This document shows, piece after piece, positions 7,309-14,974 of a DNA stretch of 18,040 nucleotides. Position 1 is the stretch's first letter. Every line of letters begins with the position of its first letter. The translations under genes and the position numbers were made by a program. The stretch lies in NCBI GenBank assembly GCA_002508495.1, contig DANA01000103.1, forward strand, positions 1 to 18,040. The letters run 5' to 3'. The DNA is from Methanoregula sp. UBA276 (GTDB taxonomy: Archaea; Halobacteriota; Methanomicrobia; Methanomicrobiales; Methanospirillaceae). The notes under the pieces were generated by a model, which saw nothing but the letters and a program-made list of their open reading frames with translations, had not been told where the DNA came from and made no database searches.

Positions 7309-10038
7309 TTACGATTTGTTCGTCAGGAGCCCCCACAGGGAACTATAGATCACTCTGATTTCTCTACCGGAACCATCAAGAGCACGTCCCTGCCACTCGT
7401 CGCCTGTTTTTTCCAGAGGGATCAGTATCCTGTATTGACCTTTGTCAGTCAGTTCTTTCTTGAACAACTCAAGATGGTTTGCCACTTCACCGGAATAAGG
7501 AAATTCTTTTGAGATCCGGTGATCGGAAATACTGATCTGGCTGAAATCCTCTGGATACTCCGGCGCTGGTGAAAAAAATTTTAGCTTCGTGTTTTCCCAT
7601 TTCAGTAATAACACGGTAACCCGGGCACCAAGCCGTGTGGGAGTCCTTGCGTCATCCTGCCATGTACTTCCTGTGTCAGAATACCCGGTCGTGACATTCA
7701 ATACATTCAGGTGGGCAAGTGACTCTTCGGCCATTTTCTTTCCCTCCGCCCGAATCTCGTGCTCCACCAGGCTTTCCGGGATCTGATGTTGTGCATCTGT
7801 TCCGAATGTGTCTTCGATTAACAATCGTGCATCATCAGGCATTGTTATCCGTTTCCTGTCAGTGAGGAGCCGGGCAGTTAGCCAGAGTTGCCCGTGATTT
7901 GGATACACAAACCGGCCTTTCGGGAATAGTGAGGAATACCAGTCCGAAGATGGTAATTCTGTTACAATGGGGGAGAACACAAGGAGCCGTGGTGCGCCGC
8001 GGCTACCCCGTCCAGAATGACGGTGAACCCGTCCTGCTCTCTGGATGATCAGATCCATTGGTGCGAGATCGGTAACCATGAAATCAAAATCGAGATCAAG
8101 CGACTGTTCTACAACTTGCGTTGCAACAAGGATCCAACCTTTCCGATCTTCCTGAGAACTATCTTTACCGAATAATCTTAGGACGTCGTCTTCAATCGCA
8201 ATACGCTCTCCCATCGTAAACCGGGCATGGAACAAGAGAACACGGTCAGTTCCGAATTTTTCTGAAAGCAAATGGTATGTTTCGATTGCATCGTCTACGG
8301 TATTTTTTATCCAGCAGGCGCACTTCCCACCATCAACGACCCGAGAAAGTTCAGAAATAATATACTCCCGTTCATCAGTACATTCAACCTCAATTGTGCG
8401 ACGGGTCAGCCCGGATGATGGAATCGATGTCTCTTTAATGCGTTGAGTCTGGCCGGAAACATTTGTGATAAGAGGATAATCGAACATCCGTATTTGATCG
8501 CTCGCTCTCCCCAACCCGGCTGAATATGCATCGATGAGAGCCTGCCGATGTTCACGCGGGAGCGTAGCGGAAATAAGGATTGCACTGCCCCCGAGCGCAG
8601 CATGGAATTCGAGAAGATTTTTTAAAACCTGTCCAACATACGGATCGAATGCATGGACTTCGTCAACGATCAGGATATTTCTTGATAAACCAAGAAGTCT
8701 CAGCGATTGATGATGCAGGGGAAGAACTGCCATCAAGGCCTGATCAATTGTCCCGACGCCGACTTGGGCAAGCAGCGCTTTCTTCCGGTTATCCGCGAGC
8801 CATGCGGTGCACCTCGCAGACGCCGGTGAAATCTTTTCAACAGACATTTCCTCGTTTTGACGGGGATATTGAATTGAGTGCCGGAATTTTTTCGAGAGAT
8901 GCCGGCCCCCATGCGAAAGAACCAGTGACGGGTGAGAATTCGGAGAAAAGAGCAGATCATATGCATCACCCATTCGGTCGTACATTGCATTCGCCGTTGC
9001 CATCGTTGGCAGACCAAAATAAATCCCCTTGCCGAGACCATGTCCCATCATCCGGTGTGCCAAAACAAGTGCTGCCTCAGTCTTACCGCTACCAGTTACT
9101 TCTTCTATGATGATCATCTGCGGCGAGAGGGGGATTTCACAGGTTTCGGTAAACGTTTGCAGGGGTGTGGGCGAGCGGATTTTCGGAAAAAGAAATTTCA
9201 TTCCGCAATCTCTGGATATCGAACTTGGAAGTATGCCCAACTCTTTAATTGCTCCATCAGCCTGGGGGATTGCATAAGTCTTCCAGTATTGATCAAGGGG
9301 CATCGGTTGAGAATGATACTCAAACAGCGAATTGTTTGATCCGATCCAGTCACAGAGAACCGCGAATCCGGCAAGCAGCCAGGACTTTCTGCAGAACGTC
9401 GGATAAAATTTTTCATAGTGAATCGGTTGCGTTTCTGTTTTTTTCAGGAAGAATTCAGCACACCATGATGTGAAATCAAGTGAAGTCGCAAGATCGGGCT
9501 CTGCAAACAGCGTGGGCACCGGTTTCTCTGAAAGTGAAACCGGTGGTGTTCCATGATGACCAGTTACGGCAAAGAACCATGTGTTCCAGATATCTTTCCA
9601 ATCAAAACCGTCATCATCCGGATTCAGACAGAATACATTGTTCGACCAGATTTGTTTCCAAATCTCTTTATCGAAAAGGAAGCGTCCCATCTCCGTATGA
9701 TGATCAATATATTCACGACCAGTTCTCCCCTGAAATTTATTGAAAATGATTGAATTCAATCCTTGAAACCTGTCAGAGAATTTTCCGATATCGTGGAGGG
9801 CCAGAAGAAATGAAATGCATCCAATGAACCATTGTGCACGTCCTGGGTCTCCAACGAGGTATTCTTCAGGTATAATCTTGGTTAATAAATCAGGATCCTT
9901 TGACAGGAACTGATAACCAACTGCAGCAACATCAAGACAATGATAAACGAGAAGATGACAGGAAGGGTTCTCAGTATTTTGAACTTCGGCTTTCGTCTTT
10001 CCCCAGTATAGAAAAAAATTCTTGGAATTTTCCATCAT
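7309..10038 (-). CDS. cas3: CRISPR effector nuclease-helicase Cas3 (type I-E)
   Basis: 909-aa protein with an N-terminal HD nuclease and a C-terminal SF2 helicase; it is recruited by Cascade to unwind and degrade target DNA. HD part: H28/H33 in HLLVYHCLDVAAV, H82-D83 in ALHDIGKFSDRFQ, and GHH at 160-162. Helicase part: Walker A TGSGKT (315-320), DEVH (459-462), SAT (490-492), motif V VATQVVEQSLDLD (638-650) and motif VI QRAGRVHRH (666-674). The frame extends to an ATG at 10086. The start at 10038 (or the adjacent ATG at 10035) is preferred because MENSKNFFLYWGK aligns with the E. coli start MEPFKYICHYWGK, and a TATA box and a palindrome lie inside the extension. All catalytic motifs are intact. 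It is the first gene of the locus. Confidence 0.97.
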   Translation of the reverse strand: MMENSKNFFLYWGKTKAEVQNTENPSCHLLVYHCLDVAAVGYQFLSKDPDLLTKIIPEEYLVGDPGRAQWFIGCISFLLALHDIGKFSDRFQGLNSIIFNKFQGRTGREYIDHHTEMGRFLFDKEIWKQIWSNNVFCLNPDDDGFDWKDIWNTWFFAVTGHHGTPPVSLSEKPVPTLFAEPDLATSLDFTSWCAEFFLKKTETQPIHYEKFYPTFCRKSWLLAGFAVLCDWIGSNNSLFEYHSQPMPLDQYWKTYAIPQADGAIKELGILPSSISRDCGMKFLFPKIRSPTPLQTFTETCEIPLSPQMIIIEEVTGSGKTEAALVLAHRMMGHGLGKGIYFGLPTMATANAMYDRMGDAYDLLFSPNSHPSLVLSHGGRHLSKKFRHSIQYPRQNEEMSVEKISPASARCTAWLADNRKKALLAQVGVGTIDQALMAVLPLHHQSLRLLGLSRNILIVDEVHAFDPYVGQVLKNLLEFHAALGGSAILISATLPREHRQALIDAYSAGLGRASDQIRMFDYPLITNVSGQTQRIKETSIPSSGLTRRTIEVECTDEREYIISELSRVVDGGKCACWIKNTVDDAIETYHLLSEKFGTDRVLLFHARFTMGERIAIEDDVLRLFGKDSSQEDRKGWILVATQVVEQSLDLDFDFMVTDLAPMDLIIQRAGRVHRHSGRGSRGAPRLLVFSPIVTELPSSDWYSSLFPKGRFVYPNHGQLWLTARLLTDRKRITMPDDARLLIEDTFGTDAQHQIPESLVEHEIRAEGKKMAEESLAHLNVLNVTTGYSDTGSTWQDDARTPTRLGARVTVLLLKWENTKLKFFSPAPEYPEDFSQISISDHRISKEFPYSGEVANHLELFKKELTDKGQYRILIPLEKTGDEWQGRALDGSGREIRVIYSSLWGLLTNKS

Positions 10039-10043
10039 TGGTC

Positions 10044-10074
10044 CCGGATATATCCGGATTCTCGTCCTATATGA
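10044..10074 (-). promoter_or_regulatory. cas3 promoter with operator-like palindrome
   Basis: On the minus strand TCATATAG (10067-10074) fits an archaeal TATA box about 32 bp upstream of the chosen cas3 ATG, so transcription should start near 10045. Exactly there lies the perfect 14-bp palindrome CCGGATATATCCGG (10044-10057), ending 5 bp before the ATG. A repressor bound there would block initiation. The sequences are seen; the promoter and operator roles are inferred. Confidence 0.45.
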
Positions 10075-10143
10075 AAAGGATTTCATTTCGTTCTTGAGAA
10101 AAGTGTCCCCTTGCTTTCATCTCCCAATCGCACCATCAACCGC

Positions 10144-10459
10144 GATCAAAAAAATCTCCGGAAAAAACGCTGATCGATTTTCATTTGAAAATCGCGGATC
10201 GATTTTTGCAAAAAAGCGGATCCCGATAAAAATTTCAAAATCGGATCGCGATCGAAAAACCGGCACCTGTACAGGTATCCCCGTCGTAAATCCGCAGAAC
10301 GGGCTGGTGCAGATCAGCTTAACTTTTCACAACCGGATCGCGATTTTTCCGGAAAAAACGGATCGCGTTTTTCATTTCAAAATCGATCCCCGTTTTTCAT
10401 TTTTTGATCGTGATCATGATCGCGATGGAAAATTTTTCCGGCAAAAACGCGGATCGATC
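10144..10459. repeat. GATC-phased imperfect repeat cluster
   Basis: Fifteen GATC sites occur in 316 bp (10144, 10172, 10197, 10219, 10244, 10250, 10312, 10336, 10361, 10385, 10406, 10412, 10418, 10452, 10456), where about one is expected by chance. Most successive distances are 21-28 bp. Three copies of TCCGG(A/C)AAAAACG followed by GATCG lie at 10157, 10348 and 10437. A TTTTCATTT(G/C)AAAATCG unit recurs at about 10178 and 10370. The units are themselves inverted repeats, for example CGATTTTC/GAAAATCG at 10175-10194. A 62-bp interruption (10250-10312) contains the palindrome ACCTGTACAGGT. The cluster lies upstream of cas3. Function unknown. Confidence 0.75.
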
Positions 10460-11562
10460 TTTACCATGAAATCGCAGAATCGCAAGACCCGGAATAACCG
10501 GAACACGCGAAAAAATCCGGTGCGATACCATCTCCAGGAAAAACCCCGCATCCCATAAGAAAATAGTCAGCCATGGTCACCGCCCGATCTCCGCCCGGGC
10601 ACTGCCCCCCTGCTGCCATTGTCCTGCCAGCCTTCGTGCACACCACCCGGTATCTCCTCCCCCACCCGGGTAATCCCGTCCACCGTCTGATACCCCCTCC
10701 CCTGTTCCCCCATATTCCCGTTCCGCACCATCCTCAATCCGGGCCTAATACGGGCTCCGTTGTACCACTTTTCCGGAACGGAGCCTGCAGCGGGCCTGGA
10801 TGGGGATCCTCCAACCCCCTGTTTGATCAAAAACTCCTGGAGGATTTCCCACAACAGGGGGTCCGGATTGCGTGGACCGTCAGAAGAAGCCAATCGCCGC
10901 CGTAAAGCGGGTGTCCACCACATTTGTCCGTCGAAGGGATCGGGAATTCCGATAAAAATGGCGACCCCCAAAACAGGCCTTCTTTTCGATCTAACCCCCC
11001 ATAGTGCGATCGGGCAAGCGTTCGCCCCTCCAAAAGCGTCTATTAGCGTCTGTATTTCCGGGCGTTGGATTTCCGACGTAAAACCGGCCGTTTCCGGGTG
11101 AATTTGTCCTCCCATTCCGCCTGTTTTTCCGGGAATTTGTCCTGTTGGTGGTGCGTTTTGGGAGGATACCCCCCGACGTCTCCGACGGAGAATGGGGTGG
11201 GGAAAGGGTATCGTTCCTCAAGGGGCTAACGGCACGATGGTGCCGGCGGGGAATGGGTGGCCGGAAGAGAGATCCAGACGCGGGATTTTCCCCTCTTCCT
11301 TTACGGGCACCTGTGCCCGTGAGCATGTCCGTCTGTGAATAAGCGCTCATGGTCACACTCCGGCAAAATCGCGGATGATGAATTCAGGATAACCGGGACA
11401 TCCCGGCTCAAGGAGCATAGCCGGAATGAAGGATACGATGCTTCTTGCACCTGATGAAAAAAAGCGAAAGTACCGGGACCGGGTGTGCTGCATAAGCTGT
11501 TCCCTCATCGTCCGGAGTTCCGATACCATCTCTCCTGGTAAAATCAAGGCAAATCATGATAC
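10460..11562. other. Long stretch without a recognisable gene
   Basis: About 1.1 kb of GC-rich DNA. Frames are open on both strands (minus 10567-11115, plus 10760-11101), but none shows a known domain, a good ribosome site or the GC-ending codons of the resident genes. I see short structures only. TTTCCGGG recurs three times between about 11060 and 11130. GAATTTGTCCT is directly repeated at 11100 and 11133. A hairpin GGCAC/GTGCC lies near 11232-11245, and ACGGGCAC/GTGCCCGT lies at 11303-11320. It may be decayed mobile DNA or an uncharacterised repeat element. Confidence 0.4.
11303..11320. repeat. Perfect 8-bp inverted repeat
   Basis: ACGGGCAC and GTGCCCGT are separated by only two bases (CT). 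In RNA this forms at best a tight hairpin, while in DNA it looks like a dimeric protein site. No neighbouring gene start explains it. Confidence 0.5.
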
Positions 11563-11940
11563 CTAATAGGAGAGAATCTCCAGCCCGTCAATCACAGAAA
11601 AATGCCGGTCCCGGGTGACGAGCGGCTCATCATGGCGGAGCGCGATTGCCGCGATCAGTTCATCGAAGGTCGAGATGTGCCGGCCGTTTCCTGAAAGCGT
11701 ATGGGCAATTTCGGCATAGATTACCGCGGACTCGGCATCGAAAGGCAGGACCGGGAAAAACCGGAGGAATTTTTCCGAGATATCGCAGGCCTTCTTTTTG
11801 CCGCTCTTCTTTGCCCCGAAAAGGAATTCCGCGCTGCTGACCGCGGTCGTCCTGAGCGGGTTATACCGTCTGGTTATCTCCTCTGCACCCGGGTCCCCTT
11901 GCATGAGATCGATGAGATAACAGGTATCCACAATCGTCAA
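11563..11940 (-). CDS. vapC: PIN-domain toxin VapC
   Basis: 125-aa PIN-domain protein, the likely RNase toxin of a type II toxin-antitoxin pair. The acidic metal-binding residues are at expected places: D5 (IVDTCYLIDLM), E38 (SSAEFLFG), D93 (STFDELIAAIA) and D111 (LVTRDRHF). The start is a TTG: its last two bases overlap the vapB stop (TTGA), and no other start keeps D5 in the protein. Weak initiation coupled to vapB translation would keep toxin below antitoxin. VapC enzymes usually cut initiator tRNA or rRNA; the target here cannot be told. The gene is intact and full length. Confidence 0.9.
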   Translation of the reverse strand: MTIVDTCYLIDLMQGDPGAEEITRRYNPLRTTAVSSAEFLFGAKKSGKKKACDISEKFLRFFPVLPFDAESAVIYAEIAHTLSGNGRHISTFDELIAAIALRHDEPLVTRDRHFSVIDGLEILSY

Positions 11941-12170
11941 AGCGGTACCTTCCGGGGTTTTACGCGGTCGAGATCTTTTTTGGCCGCTTTCACGGAGCTT
12001 GCGATCTCCCCGCGGACATCAGGATCGATGGTCTGTAAAAAATCGCAGACGCTTTTCTTCTCGCCTTCCGTGACGCGGAGGATCACATCGGAATAACTCT
12101 CCCCCTCGCGCTTCTGGGCCTTGAGCGCATTGTAGGCAGATTCCCTGATGTTGATAGTCTTGGTCACCAT
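11937..12170 (-). CDS. vapB: VapB antitoxin (DUF217 family)
   Basis: 77-aa antitoxin. The N-terminal part MVTKTINIRESAYNALKAQK, then GESYSDVILRVTEG, is typical of the archaeal DUF217/VAPB_antitox family, whose N-terminal half binds DNA as a dimer. The lysine-rich C-terminus (KAAKKDLDRVKPRKVPL) is the likely toxin-binding arm. The open frame runs on to 12194, but the ATG at 12170 is preferred because the family motif begins there and the promoter palindrome lies just upstream. No ribosome site is seen, so the mRNA may be leaderless. It overlaps vapC by 4 bp and is probably autoregulated with it. Confidence 0.85.
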   Translation of the reverse strand: MVTKTINIRESAYNALKAQKREGESYSDVILRVTEGEKKSVCDFLQTIDPDVRGEIASSVKAAKKDLDRVKPRKVPL

Positions 12171-12181
12171 GGATGGTAATA

Positions 12182-12206
12182 TGTGTATACACAATTATAC
12201 TTTTTT
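12182..12206 (-). promoter_or_regulatory. vapBC promoter and operator-like palindrome
   Basis: The perfect 12-bp palindrome TGTGTATACACA (12182-12193) lies 11 bp upstream of the vapB ATG. Immediately upstream on the minus strand is AAAAAGTATAATTGTG, a TATA box about 28 bp before the ATG, which fits a nearly leaderless transcript. The palindrome therefore lies between the TATA box and the transcript start, the usual place for autorepression by a VapBC complex. Roles are inferred. Confidence 0.55.
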
Positions 12207-12457
12207 CGGCAGGTCCGTATTTTTTGGTACGATTTAGGCAGCAGACCGAAGGCTGCGGATCAGGTCGGTTTTTTTTTAAAAGAACCGGCAGGTCCGGCAC
12301 AATCACGAACGCAGAGGGGGGCCACGGGTGGACAGGCACGGTCCCCCCAGCCCCGCAGAATGATATATTCTCCCATGATGACTATTTGCTCACATCAGTC
12401 ACCTTCACCCCCCAGTACGCACCCATAAAACATCCGGCCGCCAACCTATTCTCAGCA
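12207..12457. other. Divergent intergenic region between vapB and the helicase gene
   Basis: No gene is seen. The 11-bp sequence CGGCAGGTCCG occurs twice in direct orientation (12207 and 12286). A 5-bp stem GCAGC/GCTGC (12238-12256) is followed about 13 bp later by a T9 run at 12269-12277, but there is no plus-strand gene upstream for it to terminate. A TATA-like CCCATAAAAC (12421-12430) lies about 30 bp before the helicase ATG. Confidence 0.35.
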
Positions 12458-14464
12458 ATGGACAGCATCGACTCCTTCTTCCCGTACCAAAAATACCGCC
12501 CGGGCCAGCAGCACATGCTCGAGGTGGCGGCAAACGTTGCCCGCGAAGGCGGCATCGCCATGATCGATGCCCCGACCGGCAGCGGGAAGTCGAGCGTTGT
12601 TGCAGCGCTCCTTGCCGAACGCAAAAAGAAGAAGATCGTCATCGCGGTCCGGACGGTGAGCCAGCTCAACACCTTCATCCGCGAGCTCGAGCTGGTGAAG
12701 CAGAAACGTCCCGAGATCAAAACCGTGTACCTGGTCGGCAAGGGCAGCATGTGCCCGCTGGGCGGCGAAGGCGATATCTACCGGCGGTGCGAAGGGGTCA
12801 AGGCCTTCAGCACCTCGCTCATGCGGGACCGTGCGGAAAAAGGCGCCCTCACACCGGCAAAAGACCCGTTCATCATCCAGCAGATCCACAGGCAGGACAA
12901 GGAGCACCCGATGCTCTGCCCGTATTTCATCGCGAGCAGGATCTTTGTGCCTGGCGAAACGATGGGCCTCAAGATGGTCCCCTCCACCGAACTGCGGAAC
13001 AAGGCGGAACGCGTCTGCAAAAACTCTGTCTCACCCAAAGATCTCGTGGAGTTCTGCAGCGGGTTATGCCCGTACGAGCTGATGATGCAGGCCGCCCGGA
13101 ACACCGATGTCGTGATCCTCAACTACCATCACCTCTTCAACCGCGACATCCGCGACCAGCTCTACGCGAACCTTGGCGTGGAACCGCAGGACGTCCTCCT
13201 CCTCATTGACGAAGCGCACAACTGCGGCGACGTCATCACCGATATCGGGAGCGTGGCGCTCGAGGAGCGGGACCTGGAAGCGGCCTCCCGCGAACTTGCG
13301 GGCATGGCCCGGCGCCACAAGGGGGCAGAAGCCGTCCGGCACGTCCTCCCCCGCCTCACCGAGTTCATCAAAGGCCTTGCCAACTCGCAGGAGGCGGAGG
13401 ACTGGTTTGACCCGGCCATCTTCGAGCGGATGATCTTACGAGAGTCGCTGTACAAGGAGATGAACGAGATTGTCGATGACCTCATGGGCATAGCCGAGAC
13501 CCTGCGGGAGAAGAACATCAAGTCCGGCGAGTTCCGCGAGACCGCCATCGAACGGCTCACCACGTTCATGGTCCGGCTCGCCCACTCCTCCTCCGACCCG
13601 GCGTACCTGACGGTGTACCACCGGAACGAGGCCGGGACTGCGCTTGAAGTGCGCAACATCGATCCGGCCGCTGACTTAACCGAGGTCTGCGGCATGCACT
13701 CCTGCTGCATCCTCATCTCGGGCACGCTCTCGCCGGTCGAGAGTTTTAAGAAGTACTATTTCGGAAACACCCCGGTGACGACGCTTGTTCTGCCCAACGC
13801 GTTTCCCCAAAAAAACCGGGTCGTGACCTGTGCAACCGATGTCACCACGGCGTACTCGATGCGGCGCGACAAGGAGAACACCCGCCGGATCACGGAATAC
13901 ATCACGGCATTTACCACCCTGGGCGGGAACCGGGCAATCTTCTTCCCGAGCTACGCGATCCTGCAGGAGTATGCCGACCGGGCAGCCCCCCTCATCAGGA
14001 ACCGGAAGATCTTCATCGAGCCCCGGGACAAGTCCGACGCCGGCACGGCACTTTTGGAGTTCCTCTCCCTCCCCTCCCGCCGGGAATCGGGCGTCATGTT
14101 TGCGGTCTGCGGCGGCAAATGGAGCGAGGGCCTCGATTACCGGGGCGAGATGCTCTCGGGTGCGATGGTTGTCGGCCTGCCGCTTGCCCCCTTCAACCGC
14201 GTGCGCAAGATGACGATTGAATATTTCCGGCACAAGTTCGGTGCGGAGGGCGAGTTTCTCAGTTACACGCTGCCGGCGATCAACAAGTCCCTGCAGGCCC
14301 TCGGCCGGGTGCTCCGGACGCCGGAAGACCGCGGGTTTCTCGCCTTTTGTGAGAAACGCTTTTGTGAGAAACGCGTCCGCGAGGGCCTCCCGCCCTGGAT
14401 CCAGGAGGAGATGGTCAGCTGCGATGCCGGAACGTTCCGGGAAGTGATAGCAGCATGGAAGTGA
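12458..14464 (+). CDS. XPD/Rad3-DinG-like iron-sulphur DNA helicase
   Basis: 668-aa SF2 helicase of the XPD/Rad3/DinG group (DEAD_2 and HELICc_2 domains), expected to unwind DNA 5'-3' in repair. Walker A is DAPTGSGKS (37-45) and DEAH is at 251-254. The C-terminal half has ISGTLSPVESF, GGKWSEGLDYRG and QALGRVLRTPEDRGF. Between motifs I and II lie cysteines C99, C111, C154, C187, C200 and C204, enough for the 4Fe-4S cluster of this family; which four bind it cannot be told by eye. The frame is open back to 12173, but the family sequence begins at the ATG at 12458 (MDSIDSFFPYQKYRPGQ). No ribosome site is seen and a TATA box lies about 30 bp upstream, suggesting a leaderless mRNA. It overlaps the next gene by 10 bp. 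Confidence 0.93.
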   Translation: MDSIDSFFPYQKYRPGQQHMLEVAANVAREGGIAMIDAPTGSGKSSVVAALLAERKKKKIVIAVRTVSQLNTFIRELELVKQKRPEIKTVYLVGKGSMCPLGGEGDIYRRCEGVKAFSTSLMRDRAEKGALTPAKDPFIIQQIHRQDKEHPMLCPYFIASRIFVPGETMGLKMVPSTELRNKAERVCKNSVSPKDLVEFCSGLCPYELMMQAARNTDVVILNYHHLFNRDIRDQLYANLGVEPQDVLLLIDEAHNCGDVITDIGSVALEERDLEAASRELAGMARRHKGAEAVRHVLPRLTEFIKGLANSQEAEDWFDPAIFERMILRESLYKEMNEIVDDLMGIAETLREKNIKSGEFRETAIERLTTFMVRLAHSSSDPAYLTVYHRNEAGTALEVRNIDPAADLTEVCGMHSCCILISGTLSPVESFKKYYFGNTPVTTLVLPNAFPQKNRVVTCATDVTTAYSMRRDKENTRRITEYITAFTTLGGNRAIFFPSYAILQEYADRAAPLIRNRKIFIEPRDKSDAGTALLEFLSLPSRRESGVMFAVCGGKWSEGLDYRGEMLSGAMVVGLPLAPFNRVRKMTIEYFRHKFGAEGEFLSYTLPAINKSLQALGRVLRTPEDRGFLAFCEKRFCEKRVREGLPPWIQEEMVSCDAGTFREVIAAWK

Positions 14465-14970
14465 CGGGGGGTTCCTGCCGGCTCGGGCTCTGGTTTGTCC
14501 ATGTCTGGCATGACGGCACAACCATTCACCGCGTCCGGTTTGCAAAGACCGGGATCGATGGCGCTGTGCCGGAACCGATCCGGCAGTACTGTGCCGGCCG
14601 GGCAGTTGACCTGACAACGTTTCCCACCATCGCCATCCACGATGACGGCATGTACAGCCGGATTTACCAGGCCGTCCGGATGGTCCCCTGCGGCTGCACC
14701 GCAACGTACGGGGAAATTGCTGCCCAAATCGGCACATCCCCCCGGGTTGTCGGGCAGGCGATGGCCCGCAACCCCACCCCGCTGGTGGTCCCCTGTCACC
14801 GGATCACCGCCGCAGGCGGCATCGGGGGATTTACCCCGGATATCGGGATCAAGGAGCTGCTGCTCGCGATGGAGGCAGCAACAATGCACAAACTACATGT
14901 TGCAAAAAAGGCCACCTCAGTACCAGCAACTGCGGATTTTTATGAACGAGAGGGCTGCAGGAAGGGATGA
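14455..14970 (+). CDS. ogt: O6-alkylguanine-DNA alkyltransferase
   Basis: 171-aa suicide repair protein that moves alkyl groups from O6-alkylguanine to its own cysteine. The active site VVPCHRI has C114, followed by GGIGGFTPDIGIKELLLAME, the usual substrate-binding loop. The helix-turn-helix carries SPRVVGQAMARNP, matching the family's arginine-finger segment (R97) and N106. Because Cys replaces the Trp found in alkyltransferase-like proteins, it should be a true transferase. The ATG is inside the 3' end of the helicase gene, with a GGAAGTGAT element about 6 nt upstream. The C-terminal 30 residues after the core are poorly conserved. Operon with the helicase points to DNA repair. Confidence 0.93.
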   Translation: MEVTGGSCRLGLWFVHVWHDGTTIHRVRFAKTGIDGAVPEPIRQYCAGRAVDLTTFPTIAIHDDGMYSRIYQAVRMVPCGCTATYGEIAAQIGTSPRVVGQAMARNPTPLVVPCHRITAAGGIGGFTPDIGIKELLLAMEAATMHKLHVAKKATSVPATADFYEREGCRKG

Positions 14971-14974
14971 GGGG

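Noticed and set aside
10022..10558. Plus-strand frame of 178 codons covering the GATC cluster
   Set aside because: It starts inside cas3 on the other strand, its Asp-Arg content is the translation of GATCG repeats, and it has no domain or ribosome site.
10567..11115. Minus-strand frame of 182 codons in the gene-poor region
   Set aside because: Third codon positions are mixed with rare codons (CTA, ATA, AGA), no family is recognised, and other frames on both strands are equally open. It is kept as an open question in the findings.
11353..11547. Small minus-strand frame of 64 codons before vapC's 3' end
   Set aside because: Its start is a TTG; the inner ATG at 11529 has an AGGAG only 2 nt away, and no similarity is recognised.
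12238..12277. Hairpin with a T9 tract resembling a plus-strand terminator
   Set aside because: No plus-strand gene lies upstream, the stem is only 5 bp and it is 13 bp from the T-run.
12173..12457. N-terminal extension of the helicase frame back to 12173
   Set aside because: It overlaps the vapBC promoter, has no helicase-like sequence, and the family sequence begins at the ATG at 12458.
14642..14974. Extension of the mobA frame upstream through the ogt gene
   Set aside because: It is a shadow of ogt in another frame; MobA similarity and the ribosome site begin at 14975.
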